Assembly (NCBI RefSeq): GCF_014805685.1
Contig: NC_060901.1
Coordinates: 23,740,905 to 23,804,904, forward strand
From: Silurus meridionalis
Lineage: Eukaryota; Chordata; Actinopteri; Siluriformes; Siluridae
DNA length: 64,000 nucleotides
Direction of reading: 5' to 3'
In this document: one piece after another, positions 1-12,100 of the stretch
How the letters are laid out: each line of letters opens with the position of its first letter
Numbering within the stretch: position 1 is the first letter of the stretch
Position numbers and translations under genes: made by a program
The notes under the pieces: model-generated
The model's input: the letters and a program-made list of their open reading frames with translations, nothing else
The model's database searches: none
What the model was told of the DNA's origin: nothing

Positions 1-1620
1 ACCTGAGTTCAAAAAAGCTGTGATGTACATGTGATTCACATTGTCATTATAGGGTATTGTTTGTAGAATCTTGAGAAAAATTTAGAAAAAATGAAGCGCA
101 GTGAATTGTTTCCAGATGCTATGTATGTATGTAGTTATGTAGGTACATAGGTGGTTGGTTGGATGGATCTTCTTGATGGCCTGCTGCTTTTCTGAGTGAA
201 ATAAATATCTGATTTCCGTAAGCACATAAACAGATAGCGATCAGAGAATGAATGTATTAGGAAAAAGAATACTTGACAAGTGGTCTTAACTCATATTGAC
301 TAGGTTCATCTATGGAATGTGAGCTGTTATATTATGATCTGTAACATTTATTTTGACCAAAAGGAGCAGGTTCTTTATCAGTAGCTAGAATGATGAAAAC
401 TTCTTACCATTCTTAATTAAATGTGTAAAACGGAGTGGGGTTTAATGGTGAAAAGAGCTCTGGGATGCTTTGATTTCATAGTAACAATTGAACTTCCATC
501 AGTGCTTGTGATTTACCTTCTGATTTTACCGTAGATGGTGCCAACATGGATACGCAAATGATCATCCAATCTTCAGTGTATAATCTCATGTAGACATTGT
601 ACAGAAGAACTTGGTGTAATGGTAAACAATACACTGTTGATACTAAACATGCTTTCAATGCAATGCTGTTTGACTTAAATGTGAAACAGTAATGAATTAT
701 AATTCCAGTATCAAAAGTGGATGACGTTCTTATTTTGGATTTTTCTCAATGCCTTGCTTATTAGGAATCTAAATATAAATCTACTAGATTGCTGTGACAT
801 TGCTTCGTGACTATGCCCACTGTTAACGCAGTACAATTAATATTACACAATAAAACAATTGTGGAACAGTAATAAATTCAATTATCCTCTGTGACCCATA
901 AGAGGATGGGCCCCCTTTTGTGTCGTAGTTCCTTTTCAAAGGTCATATTAGGGGGTTTTTCCTTCCCACTTGCCTCTGGTTTGGTCATTAGAGATCTAAA
1001 TATAAATTTCCATCTGGACTACTGTAAAACTGCTCTATGACTAAGTCTATTGTTGCGCAAAAAAAAAGAAAAAAAAAAAGAAATGTGATGGGAGAGCAGT
1101 ACTCTAAGGCATCTATGTAGATTTTTGAAGAATTATACATGAAATGAGTGCAATTCATAAATCCAGAAATTTCACATGTATTTCACTTAAACAGATCATC
1201 ATAATAATTGGAAATCCGAAGTCACCCATATGAGGATGGGTTTCCTTTAAAGTCTGGTTCCTCTCTAAGTTTCCTCCTTTTGTCATCTTAGGTGGCTTTA
1301 TCTTGCCCCTGTCACCACTGGCTCAGTCATAAGGGATAAATGGACTGATTTATACATTTTAAAGGTGATATTTATAATCTATTTAATCCTGTACAGCTGC
1401 ATTGGGAGGATGTCTGCTGTTAAAAGAACTACAAAAATTACATTGAAAATTAAATGTGAATATAGTGAATTTGGTTAAAAAGAAAATTTGTAGTAATTGG
1501 ATTGTTTGGAAATTTTGTCCAAGATATTTTTTTTTTTGCAGTAATTTTGCAGGAAATCATCTTTATATTGGCTAATATTATAGGATTTTAGTTAGCAATG
1601 ATGACAAAATTTTAGAGTAA
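1..1620. other. Intergenic, AT-rich, two worn repeat copies
   Basis: No supported gene. Stretches at about 890-1015 and 1222-1345 are degenerate copies of the repeat seen intact at 32385, 50268 and 60905 (gaggatggg, tctggttcc, gtttcttcc type blocks). Confidence 0.5.
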
Positions 1621-1865
1621 AGGTAAAGGTGGGTTTTTACTTGTCACATGTACGTTACATCACAATGAACTTCTTACTTTTGCATATCCCAGCAGTGTTA
1701 GGAAGCTGTAGTTAAAGCACAGGGTCAGCCATGATACACCGCCCCCCTCAGCACAGAGGGGTTACGGCCTTGCTCAACAGCGGCAGCTTGTCGATACTGG
1801 GGCTTGAACCCCTGACCTTCCGATCAGCAACCCAGAGCCTTAACCACTGATTTACCACCTCCCAT
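1621..1865 (-). mobile_element. tRNA-derived SINE, near full length
   Basis: Read on the minus strand it starts GGGAGGTGGTAAATCAGTGG (A-box-like), has a perfect B box GGTTCAAGCCC about 50 bp on, and continues into a shared body ending near tgacaagtaaaaaccc. Other worn copies lie at 13370-13513, 14661-14780 and 59076-59440. Confidence 0.7.
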
Positions 1866-2245
1866 AGGTGCTACTGGTTTAATAAAATACAAACTATTAA
1901 TGAGGCTTTTAGGTACCCCTGTGGTCTTTGTGCAGTCTGAGGCTTACTGATATTAGCCTGTTAATATAAACTGTAGTCTTAGATGAATTCAATTATTTAT
2001 TTAATGTGTAAGTTTAGATGTTAAAGAAGGGATCACATTTGCAAAAAACAATTTGACATCGTACAAATGCTTGAACAAAAATTGTTAGGTTTATCTGAGG
2101 AGAAAAGGAAAAGTATTTAAAACTAGGGCATTGTTAAACATTCTCAATTCCAGCTCTGGACTGACGATACAACAATCAATCACATTACATTATCATATTC
2201 CTTTGAGTTAGTAAATTGCCGACACCAGTCCAACGAATACAAATA

Positions 2246-2588
2246 CAGTCAGGCCCATAAGTATTTGTTCAGCAACCCAATGCTAGTAATGTGCTAGGAC
2301 TCGGATAGCATTGCGTTGTTTTTTTTTGGGGTGGGGGGGGATTTCCTCCGTAACTTGCATGTTGAGAGTTCCCCCTGGGCAGCTCCTAAACACAAATTCA
2401 ACACTTTGGAATTAGCTCCAGACCTTTGATTTCTTTAATTTGTCATGGAATAAGGAGGCTGCACCTGACCATTAAACGGCACATCAGCTGAAAGCCTACA
2501 CTTCGATCACATCTCGATTGCTCCGGGAAGTTGCATACATTCGTAAAATGGCTAAACGGTTGCTGTCCAAATACTTATGACATCAGTC
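2246..2588. mobile_element. Tc1-like element, internally deleted
   Basis: Terminal inverted sequences cagtcaggcccataagtatt and its counterpart aatacttatgacatcagtc, about 340 bp apart, with no transposase left. It lies in the 3' flank or 3' UTR of dsp. Confidence 0.6.
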
Positions 2589-2701
2589 GATATTTTCAAC
2601 CATCCTCAAGCTCACACTTTCACATCTCTGTAGCCCTATAATCCCACGTGATATGTAACCGCCTTCAGCAACCACATTAATTCAGTTTCACACTAATTCA
2701 G

Positions 2702-2707
2702 TTTAAT
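2702..2707 (-). other. Candidate poly(A) signal of dsp (ATTAAA)
   Basis: ATTAAA on the minus strand about 250 bp past the dsp stop and before the Tc1 relic at 2246-2588. An AATAAA at 1996-2001 is a second candidate. Neither can be chosen without transcript data. Confidence 0.3.
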
Positions 2708-2958
2708 TGATGATACTGATATTTTTATATAAGAGAAGGCACTCGGTTTATAAAAAAAAAAAAAAAAGGAAAATACTTTTGTAAATCTGAAGTAAAAATA
2801 AGAACTTAGTGTCTTCAACATTATTTGTCGATTAGTATTTAACATTGATCTAATTATCATTTAGGGTTTAGCTTATCTTACCATTAATATAGATACACTT
2901 TTCTATGTTAATACCCTTTGGGTTGTATTTTCATCCACCATTACTCTCTAAATCACCT

Positions 2959-5900
2959 CTATGATAATGACTTGCTGCTAAAAGAGGTGCTACTGTAGCT
3001 AAAAGTGCTGTATCTTGATGTAGAGCTGTTGGAATAGGTTTGATCCACGCTGCCTCTGCGGGATCCTGTCCGAGAGCTTGGGGCAGAGCTTGGGTTCGAA
3101 TTGTAAGGACTGCTGATTCCACGTGATGATGTAGAAGCTGCGGGAAGCATGCGTACTCCGGTTTTATCCTCCAACATACAGGCATCCATTGCCTCCTTGT
3201 ACGTGATCCTCAACTTTGTCTTGGGGCAGGTCAGCATCTTGGGATGGTGACGAGTGTCCAGGAGCTTCTGCGATGTCCTCAGATCCAACCAGCCCAAGCG
3301 TACGGCCTCGTCAAGTGACCTCCGGTGGCCGTGTTCCGGATCGAAGAGGCCTCCTGTTAAAAACTGAAACTCAAGGAAACGCTGACCAGCCTCGAACGGT
3401 AACCATTTTTCTTTTACCGCCTCAGCTGCTGACAGCTTCTTCTTGGTCTTAATATCTTCAAAGCCAATGTAGGCTTTTTGAGCAGGTTTCAGCCGATTAG
3501 CCATGTCATCGTCAATTATGCCATAGCGAGTAGCTTCTTGAATTGAGATGCGGCGGCCATTTTCCGGGTTTACAACACCACCGGTGCAGGCTTGTGCCTC
3601 GAGCAGTCGTTGGGCTGTGATAGAGTCTACAAGACCTTGCTTCATTGCTTTATATATACTGATCTTTTCAGACTTCTCTGTGTCAAAAATGGCCCCAACT
3701 GGACTTTGCTCATCTGTAATATCTCCAGGTGATGTCAGAGAAATCGACATGCTGGCAATGCGCTTCAAGCTGTTTGGTGACGAGGTGCTTGCTGCAGGGG
3801 AGCACTTCCGACTGAGGTCACGATTTCTCTTTTGACTGTCTGGGATGACACAAAACATGAGGAGGAAGAGGGGGAAGAGCTCAGGGGCTTGCTCACACCT
3901 ATGGTTTTAGTGGTGATGATGTCAACAAACTCAGTAAGAGTGATATCCCCAGAGCGATACTCCTGCAGATTGTCGTCATTGATTACACCCTTGTCAAGTA
4001 ATTCCTTCAAGTCATACTGAAGGCCTGTCTTCCTATCACTAATGACCAGTTTACTGGTCCCATCCGAGGCAGTGATTTTTATCTCCTCCCACTCGCTTTC
4101 CTGCTTAGAAAGCTCCATGTAAGTTTCATAGTCGATCAAACCTTTCTTATAAGCTTCGTGTACTGTCATTTCCTTATTGGTGTCAGGATCCACGATAACA
4201 ACCCTCGTCTTCCTTGTTGTGTTCTTTTGTGTTGATATCTTGTTCTTATCATGAAGTGGCAGAAGCACAAGGCCAGTTTTATCATCTGTCATGCAACGAC
4301 TCTTCAACTGTAGATAGGTAAGATTATCCTGAGTGTTGGGATCGAAAAATCCCTTTGTGTCGTCACCCTCATCTTTGAGAATCTGATTCATCTCTTCACC
4401 AAAATAACCTCTATTAAAGGCAACATCTACATCAATTCTGTGACTTTGTTTGGGATCGATGATACCACCACTGGCTATCTGAGCCTCTAGTAAGCGAATG
4501 CCATGGCCTTTTTCGATCAGACCTTTCTCAATTGCCTGGAAAAGGGAGATGATCTTTTCACTACCGGGATCTTTATATCCAGTAACGGCTCTCTCAGCCG
4601 AGAGGAGCTTATCTTTGAACTCCACCCCAACGAGCCCTTTCTTACAAGCCTCCTCCACTGTGTAATACTGGTTGTTAATAGGGTCAATTATAAAGCCTGA
4701 AGCTGCCTGAGCCTCCAAAAGCTCCAGTGTGGTTCCAGGCCGCAGGAGTCCTTCTTTCATTGCTTGGTAGATAGGCAGAATGCGTTTGTCAGTTTCATCA
4801 TAGACCCCAGCAATGCAGGTGGATCCCTGTAGATAGGCACGAAGTCTGTGCTCGATGTCTTGGCTGGTCAGTTTGCCTTCTCTTAGCTGATCAAGGTCTG
4901 CAGGCTCTAACAGGTTGGCCTCTACCAGATGTGACAGAGAGACCTTTTCACGCAAACCCTGCACGGTGATTGGTGCCGGTGGGGCTGGCAGCATTAGCAA
5001 GCCTGTATTCGGGTCAGCTTTGCATTGCCTTTTCAAGCTGACGTAGCTCGTACTCAGATTTGTTCCAGGGTCGATATAGCAGTTCGGTTTTGCACTCAGG
5101 GCTTGATAAAGGGTCTCATCGATTAGATTGCGATCCCTGGCGATATCCTTAGGAAGGTATATACTGAGGACAGGATCAAGAATGCCTCCTGCAGCCTCTT
5201 GCGCTTGCAGCAGACGGAGAGCGGTTTCTTGGTCTATAATTCCCTTTCTCATCGCTTGGCTGGCTGACAGGAGTTTGCCTGTGGATGTATCTCTAAAGCC
5301 AAGGCAGGCAGCCTCTGCAGTCAGCAATTGCTTTTTATCCCCTTCATCCACAAGTCCATTAAGACAAGCCTCTTCCACGGTCATCCTTAAATTCGCCCTG
5401 GGATCAAGGATATATCCTGTTGCTGCTTGAGCCTCTAACAGTTTCACTGCGCTATCTGAGGAGATCAGATCGTCTTTCTTAGCTTCTGTGAGCGTCAACC
5501 TTCCAGATGGTCCAGCGAGTCCTGCGATGGCTCCTGTGCCCTTAAGATTTAGTTTAATATTGACAGCCACATCCTGGACAGTCTGATATTCCTTCCGCAA
5601 GTCGTTTAGTGTTTTTTGGTTGATCACGCCACACTCGAGTAGCTGTTGGGCTGTGACTTTTTTACGCACACCATCAAAGACCAGCGTGCTGGGATCCACA
5701 GTACCAGGAAAATCAGTCTGTGTCCATCGGTTTACTGCGTTTTCAATCTGCCTCACTTTTTGAACCTCTCCTTGCAAGGAATCTCTAATTGTCACTAGGT
5801 CATTACGCTCTTGCTTCAATCCCTGCAGCTGAAGCTTGTAGCGCTCTTCGACTTCTTTCAGTTGGGCCTGCAGCTGCTCTATATGCGCTCTGAAGGAGGA

Positions 5901-6197
5901 ACATTCCCCTTCGAGCTTCATGCGCTCGGTGATGTGCTGCTGAACATGCTCATCTTGGATTTGACGTTGCTTTTTCCACGTGCTTAACTCATTGCTGAGC
6001 CTCTCGTTCTCATCCTGCAGTTGCTTTTTTAAGCGCAGTTCTGTCTGAAGTGACAGCTTGGCGTTCCTAAAATCTTCCTCGGTTTTCCGGATATTGGTCA
6101 TATTTTCTTCCAGGGTTTTTATTTTCTTTAGAAGGGCATCTCGTTCTTGTTGTAATTCAGTGCACTGAGTCTGGGAAGACTGGATTAAGCTTGATGT
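2959..6197 (-). CDS. dsp: dsp coding exon 24 (rod end, plakin-repeat domains, tail), frameshifted
   Basis: Residues 1648-2726 when bridged. It starts T-S-S-L-I-Q after acceptor aatcag. The rod ends near [19 protein letters not shown], followed by plakin-repeat domains A and B with the usual LLEAQxAxGxIxDP repeats. Near 3797-3800, in a four-C run on the coding strand, the frame changes: the upstream frame stops at 3765-3767, while the second frame carries domain C ([35 protein letters not shown]) and the tail to the TAA/TAG-type stop at 2959. One extra base would restore a frame of 1,080 codons, almost exactly the human exon length. This is either an assembly indel or a real truncation of domain C and the tail. 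Confidence 0.93.
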
Positions 6198-9100
6198 CTG
6201 ATTGGAAAGAAGAGAAACAAATAGAGAAAAATGTTAAATCCTTCACACTAAAAAAGAACATAAATATTCAAATATTAATACAGGAAGTCCCCGACTTATG
6301 ATGGAGATGCGTTCAGATTAGCACCGATAAGTGATTGCATCAACTATTGGCAATTTGCAAAAAATCAGTACTGATAGTTTTTCCGGTTTCCAGTCCGTTG
6401 TCTTTACAAGAGCGGCATCTAGAGGTGAATCACTGACCCTAGGTGCTGTTTGTTTTTACACGCGAGACAGCGCGCTGCACAGAGAGTTCTATATTATCTT
6501 TATTATTGATAAGATTCAGGCCTGGTTTTAAGCTGTTCTGTTTCAACTGTTTTTTTTATGTTTATTTTTGTTTTTCATCCAGTATACATTTTAAAAACTA
6601 TCGGTTGATTAAATGGTTATCGGCAAGTATGATCCAAGTGGAGACATGGCCATACCCAGTAGTCTTAAACAATGATGATCAGTATAGGGTAGTATACTGT
6701 AATTTTACCTAATTTCAGTACATAATTTATCAAAACAAAGCAATTTACAGAACCGTATTGTACAACCTATACAGTATATACGTATGTGGGAGCGGGCGTG
6801 TGGGCTAGTGAGTAAGTCGAGCCGTCATAACTCGGGGACCATCTGCATGCATTTAAAATAAAACTTTCTAATGTAGTTTCAAATCATTGACTATGAGACT
6901 TAGAATGTAATGATTGTGAGATATTGAGATTGCGGTTATTGCTGAGTACCCTTTCAGCTGGTCATCTGATCCAGTTCAAATACAGTATTTTGGAAAATAT
7001 ATGCCAAAGGAATGACTTAGGAATGACTTGATTAGAGTGACTGAGTAAACCACACAAGAAAAAGCCAAAAAAGCACACAGCATGAGGATTCCATGAGAAT
7101 AATCGCCTTCCATTGGAATTAGTGCCAGAATCAGGTGAAGAAACAGACCATGAAATGAAACCATATTGCATGGCAGAGCACTAAATCTGAAGAATGTGAA
7201 GCGATTGAAAAGTATAAAGCAAGCTGGAAACAATCCTACATAATGTCTGAGTGGAACTACACTCTATTACACTTCCTCAACATTCTACAGTTGATTAGTA
7301 CCTCACTGGCTTGTTTTTGTATATTCTGTATCTCCAATCGAAGCTTCTCTCTCTCCTGCGAGAGCTGTTGGATAAGTTTATCATGGTCATGGCGGGTACG
7401 TTGGCTGCTTTCGAGTTGCTGCTGAAGCGCCGCAATTTGGGCGCTCATCTCGCCGTCCTTGTGTCGCCTGCCTTGAAGCAGCTTGTCATGCTCTACCCGC
7501 ACCGCTCGTAACTCTTCCTCCAGGCCGAGGCGCTCTTTGGTGAGTGTCTCTGTGAGCTTCTTCACGCGCTCTACCTCAGCAATGGATTCATTGAGTGCTT
7601 TGGTTTTCTCTTCCATGCTTCGGTGCAAAGTCTGGAAACGCTGGTTGGACTCACAAACCCGACCTTGCTCCTGCACCAACTGCAGCCTCAAAGTTTTCAT
7701 TTCAGCTTCCAGCATTGCTAGACGCTGAGCTGAAGAACCTGACTCCTTCAAGCTACGATCAAGAGCTTCCTGTAACTTTCTACGGTCGTCTTCTGATTTT
7801 TTGGCCTCGGTGTTAGCCTCCTCCTGACTCTTTTGCAAAGCGGAGATGGTGGAGACATACTCCCGCATAGCCTGGTTTGTCTTCTCAAGCTGAGCTTCGG
7901 TTTTCCTGCGCTTGGTCGCCTCCTCTTGGGCTCCTTTTACTTGCTGATTCAGCTGCCCATCCAGTTGTTTTAGCTCCCCTTGGAGCTCCTGAACCATTGC
8001 CTGAAGATGTCCAATATTCTGTTCTGCCCGGTTTCGCTCGTTGCCCTGGTTTTCCAATTCGATACGGAGGATGTTAAGATCTTGCTGTGAAGAACGAAGT
8101 TTGATCAGTTCCTGACTACAAGCTGTATGCTTAGCACGGAGGTCTGCTAGCTCCTTCTGCAAATGGCCGTTTTCTCCTTCGAGGGCTCTCCTTTTCAGCA
8201 ACTCGTCATCTAGTGACTGTGTGAGGTTGAAGATCTGATTGGTCTTCTCCTGGAGAGACTTTGTAGAGTGTGCCTGCACTTCCTTCCACCTGCTCTCTTC
8301 TGCACTTTGCTGACTAAGAAGCAGCTGTATCCGAGCCTCCAGTTCACTTGTTTTTCGGGATTCCTCTGTTCCTGCTGTGATCTGTTGCTGCAGCATTACC
8401 TCCGTGTACTTTCTTTGAGCCTGTTCTTCACTGAGGGTGAACTGTAGCCTCCTCAACTCCTCCTGCAGTTTCTTGCAATCCCCCTCGACCCTTTCACGTT
8501 CCATTTGCAAGGACAACGTGTCATCCTTCCGCTGCTGTGAGAGCTTCTGTATGTTCGTTTGGGTTACCAGGATCTGGGACTCATAGGTCTGTTTGGCCTC
8601 TCTCATTTCATTACTGTGCTGCAGCCTTACCTTAGCCAGCTCCATCTGGGCCTGTTTCAGGTTCTGTGACTCCGCCTCCAGCTGCCTCCGCACATGCTCA
8701 ATCTCAAGTGTCCGATCTGACACGGTCTTCTCCAATTCAATTTTGGCCCAGTTGGCCCCTTCTAACTCTTTCAGCCTTTTCCGCATGGCCCCTTCGTGCT
8801 CTTCCTGCTGACTGGTATACCTTTCTTCCACAATTTTCCTGCTTCTCTTCTCCTCCTCCACGAGCCGTTTTAGACGCTCCACCTCCGCCAACAGCTCATG
8901 CAGTTGGTTCTGGGACGAGCTCAGGGTCGCCTGCGCTGTGCTGCACTGTAGAGCCTGGCTTCTCTTCACCTCCTCCAAAGAAAGGAGGTGCTCCTGAGAT
9001 TCGTTTAGCTTAAGCTGGTACCGTGAGAGTGCCTCTCGCATCGAGGCGTTCTTAGCGTCGCGGTCCTCTATGTCAGCTTTCAGGAGCCTCAGCTCCTCTT

Positions 9101-12100
9101 CGAGCATATCGATCTTGGTGTTCCGCATCTAGGTACAAAAGCAGCAGGGAAACATGTTTGATAAGGGTCAGAGGCCAATGTCAGCGAATTCTGGGAAAAA
9201 AATAATGGGGTGTCTTTTATATACCTTGAGCTCTTCTAAGTTCTTCAACGAGTCTCCAAGAGATTTGTAGTAATCACTTGAACGTGTTAGAAGCTCTAAG
9301 TAGCGGCTATGCAAAGAGGAAACCTGAAATACAAAAATACAATCAGATACCTAAAGCAGACAAAAAATCTCAGTTCGCACTTTAATTCTTTCGTACCTCC
9401 TGTATCACAACTGTCGTCGGAGACTGCAGCATGGTTTTCTTTATAGGAATGTTGAGTAGAGTTTCTAGTCCAGCACTGTAAGATGCCAACCCAAGCTCAT
9501 AGTCCTACACATTTAAACATCGTTTCAAATAATGTTGGACTTGCAGAGCATTAAAACCATGTATATATGTGTTAAAAAGGAATACGATAGCACTCTACAG
9601 CATCTCATCAGCATACCTTAATGCTATTAACACATTTTTCACCATCTCTCTGTACAGCCTCCACAGTCTCCCTCTTTCCGGATATTTCGGAATTCAGCGC
9701 CTAAGGAAAAACGTTAAGACAAAAGTTTGTGGACACCTGACTATAAGATGTGCTTTTTAAACATCCCATTCCCCTCTCTTCTGAGAAGATGTTCTAAATG
9801 TTCTTTTTGGAGTGTGCTTGTGGAGATTTGTGTCCATTCAGCCACAAGGGGTTTAATAATTTCAGGTTTTAATGTAGGTGAGATGAGGAGGCCTGTGGTG
9901 CCAATTCATCAATGGTGATCATATAAAGCATATCTTCATGGAGCTGGCTTTGTGCACAGGGGCATTGCCATGCTGGAACAGGTTCGGGTCTCCATGTTCA
10001 AGTGAAGGAAAATTTTATTCTACTGCATCTACTGTGACCCTCCAAGTTTGTGGTTACAGTTCAGGGAAAACCACATATGGATGGAAAAAGTCAGGTGTCT
10101 CAATACTTTTGTCCATATAATGTATTAATAATTAAGTTTTTATTGACATATTTGATTTCAACAAGTTTAAGAGTATTTTAGCACCAATTTAGCTAAAATA
10201 TATTTAAGACGAAGCTACATAATTAGAATTACTTCATACTATATATATTTTTTGTTTTACCATTTTTATTAGACAATAAATGAAACAAAACTAATGTTAC
10301 AGTTTGTGATATCATCATTTATCATAAATTGTAAATACTACTTTAGAGTAGCGTTGGTTGGAGTCCTTTTCCCCCCATAAACGCACCAATTCTTAGTAGA
10401 TTATTTCATATTTTTAAAAATCAAATCATGCCTGTTTAAAGGGTAAATTCAGTACTTAGTCAACCGGACAAATTTCTGTACACAAGCTACTTCTGCTATG
10501 CCGCTTGCACACTTGTTTCAAGGATAGTAGTAGCTACTAGCTAAGGACATTTATTTAGTATAAAGTTCAACCTTCTGTTGGTTAAGGAATTTGCTGAGGA
10601 CCGCAATGTCATCCGTCCTAGTGGTCATCTGAGCATTGATCCGGCTTTTGATGTCATTAATCCAGGAATCGAGAGTGGAGCTTGAGGAAAGATAATGCTT
10701 TAGCTGCTGGAGGTATGCGTCCAGATCCCCGAACCTAGGAGAAAAAAAAAATTAAATAGGTTTTATATATAAACATAGTGTCTCATAGAGAAGTATCTCA
10801 GGAGTGATTTGTTATAGAAGGGACAGAGTGTTTTGGAGATGGATGATCCGTTGTGATGACCCCTAACCGCAGCACCCCCAAAAAAGATATATAAATGTCT
10901 GGGGAAAAAAGCACCTGTTGTTGATCTGCGCTTGAATGCGCTTCCAACGGTCAGACAGCTGCGTTACATGCTCACTGTACAGGCACAGGTCAACATCACA
11001 CCTGTGACAGTTCGGATCGATTTGCGTGTTACACTGACGAGCCTTATTCAGCTCGTCCTCCAGAGAACGCAGTACGCCATCCTTCTGATCGAGCTCAGAC
11101 CGCATTACCTGGAAAGCACAACAAAAACAGCGATTATTACACCACTACAGCCAATTACACTTCAAACACTATAAAATCCACGTTACAGCGGATTTTAGAT
11201 TTCAGTGAAGTACTTAAAGTACCTTCAGGGCGCTCTGGTACTTCTGGACTTCAGCCGGGTCCAGTGAGGTCGTTTCTCTCTCAGTGAGTCGAGCCTCGTA
11301 AACCTTCACCACATCCTCCGCCTGAAGTAGGGCCTGTAGCAAAGACTTCAAAGCCTTCAACCTGAAGTACAGGTTACAAGTTTGAATATAAAAACATAGC
11401 TTTTTTTCCCTTTTAAAACAAGACCTTCTGTATGATTTCCAACCTCAGCAGATAAGCGCTAGAGTGAGACCCCAGTCTGTCCAGTCTCTGGTTTATGAGG
11501 TTGAGTTGGCTTTGAAGAAACTGAGCTTTATCCGTGTCTTTCATTCCTTTGACTTCGGTGAGCACTTGTTCTTTTAGCCTCTGGAACTCTCCTTTCAATG
11601 ACTCCACATCCTTCACCACTGCCTACGTATGTCAGCAATGACAATGAAGTTTGGTGAGTAAATTTTTGTTTGCTTTCAGTTATATTGTGTGTTACGGTAA
11701 GATTCACCGGTTTTTAACATATTTGCATTGGTAAAAAAAAAGATTGATTTATATATAATCATTAGGAATTATTAGTAGATGCGCTACACTTTTAGTATTT
11801 AGAAAGTGACCAATGATTTGTGACCAATATTCGATATGTTCTCTCAGCATCGCTGCTGCTACGTGAATATGACCTGGTCTCTGTCACAACGCTACAGAGA
11901 CCATACAATACAGATTAACATGGCAGAGGTAGAGCTGCATCTTCATAAAGTAAGAGCAGAAAAAAGACGTCTGGTTTTATGTCGTCTTTTTCTTTCGCAC
12001 TACCAAGGCCTGTTTGTGAAAGGGACCATGAAGAAGAAGTCACCTAAGTAAATTGATGATTTGCTGTGTGTCTGAACCGAATCTTTTTGAAACTGAGAGC

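Noticed and set aside
1800..1865. tRNA gene
   Set aside because: A and B boxes are there but the stem pairing is lost and the body continues into a repeated SINE.
5128..5430. 100-codon ORF on the plus strand opposite dsp exon 24
   Set aside because: It is the antisense shadow of the strongly conserved plakin-repeat coding sequence.
7483..9013. Several 60-115 codon plus-strand ORFs opposite dsp exon 23
   Set aside because: They mirror the rod coding strand and have no domains or splice context.
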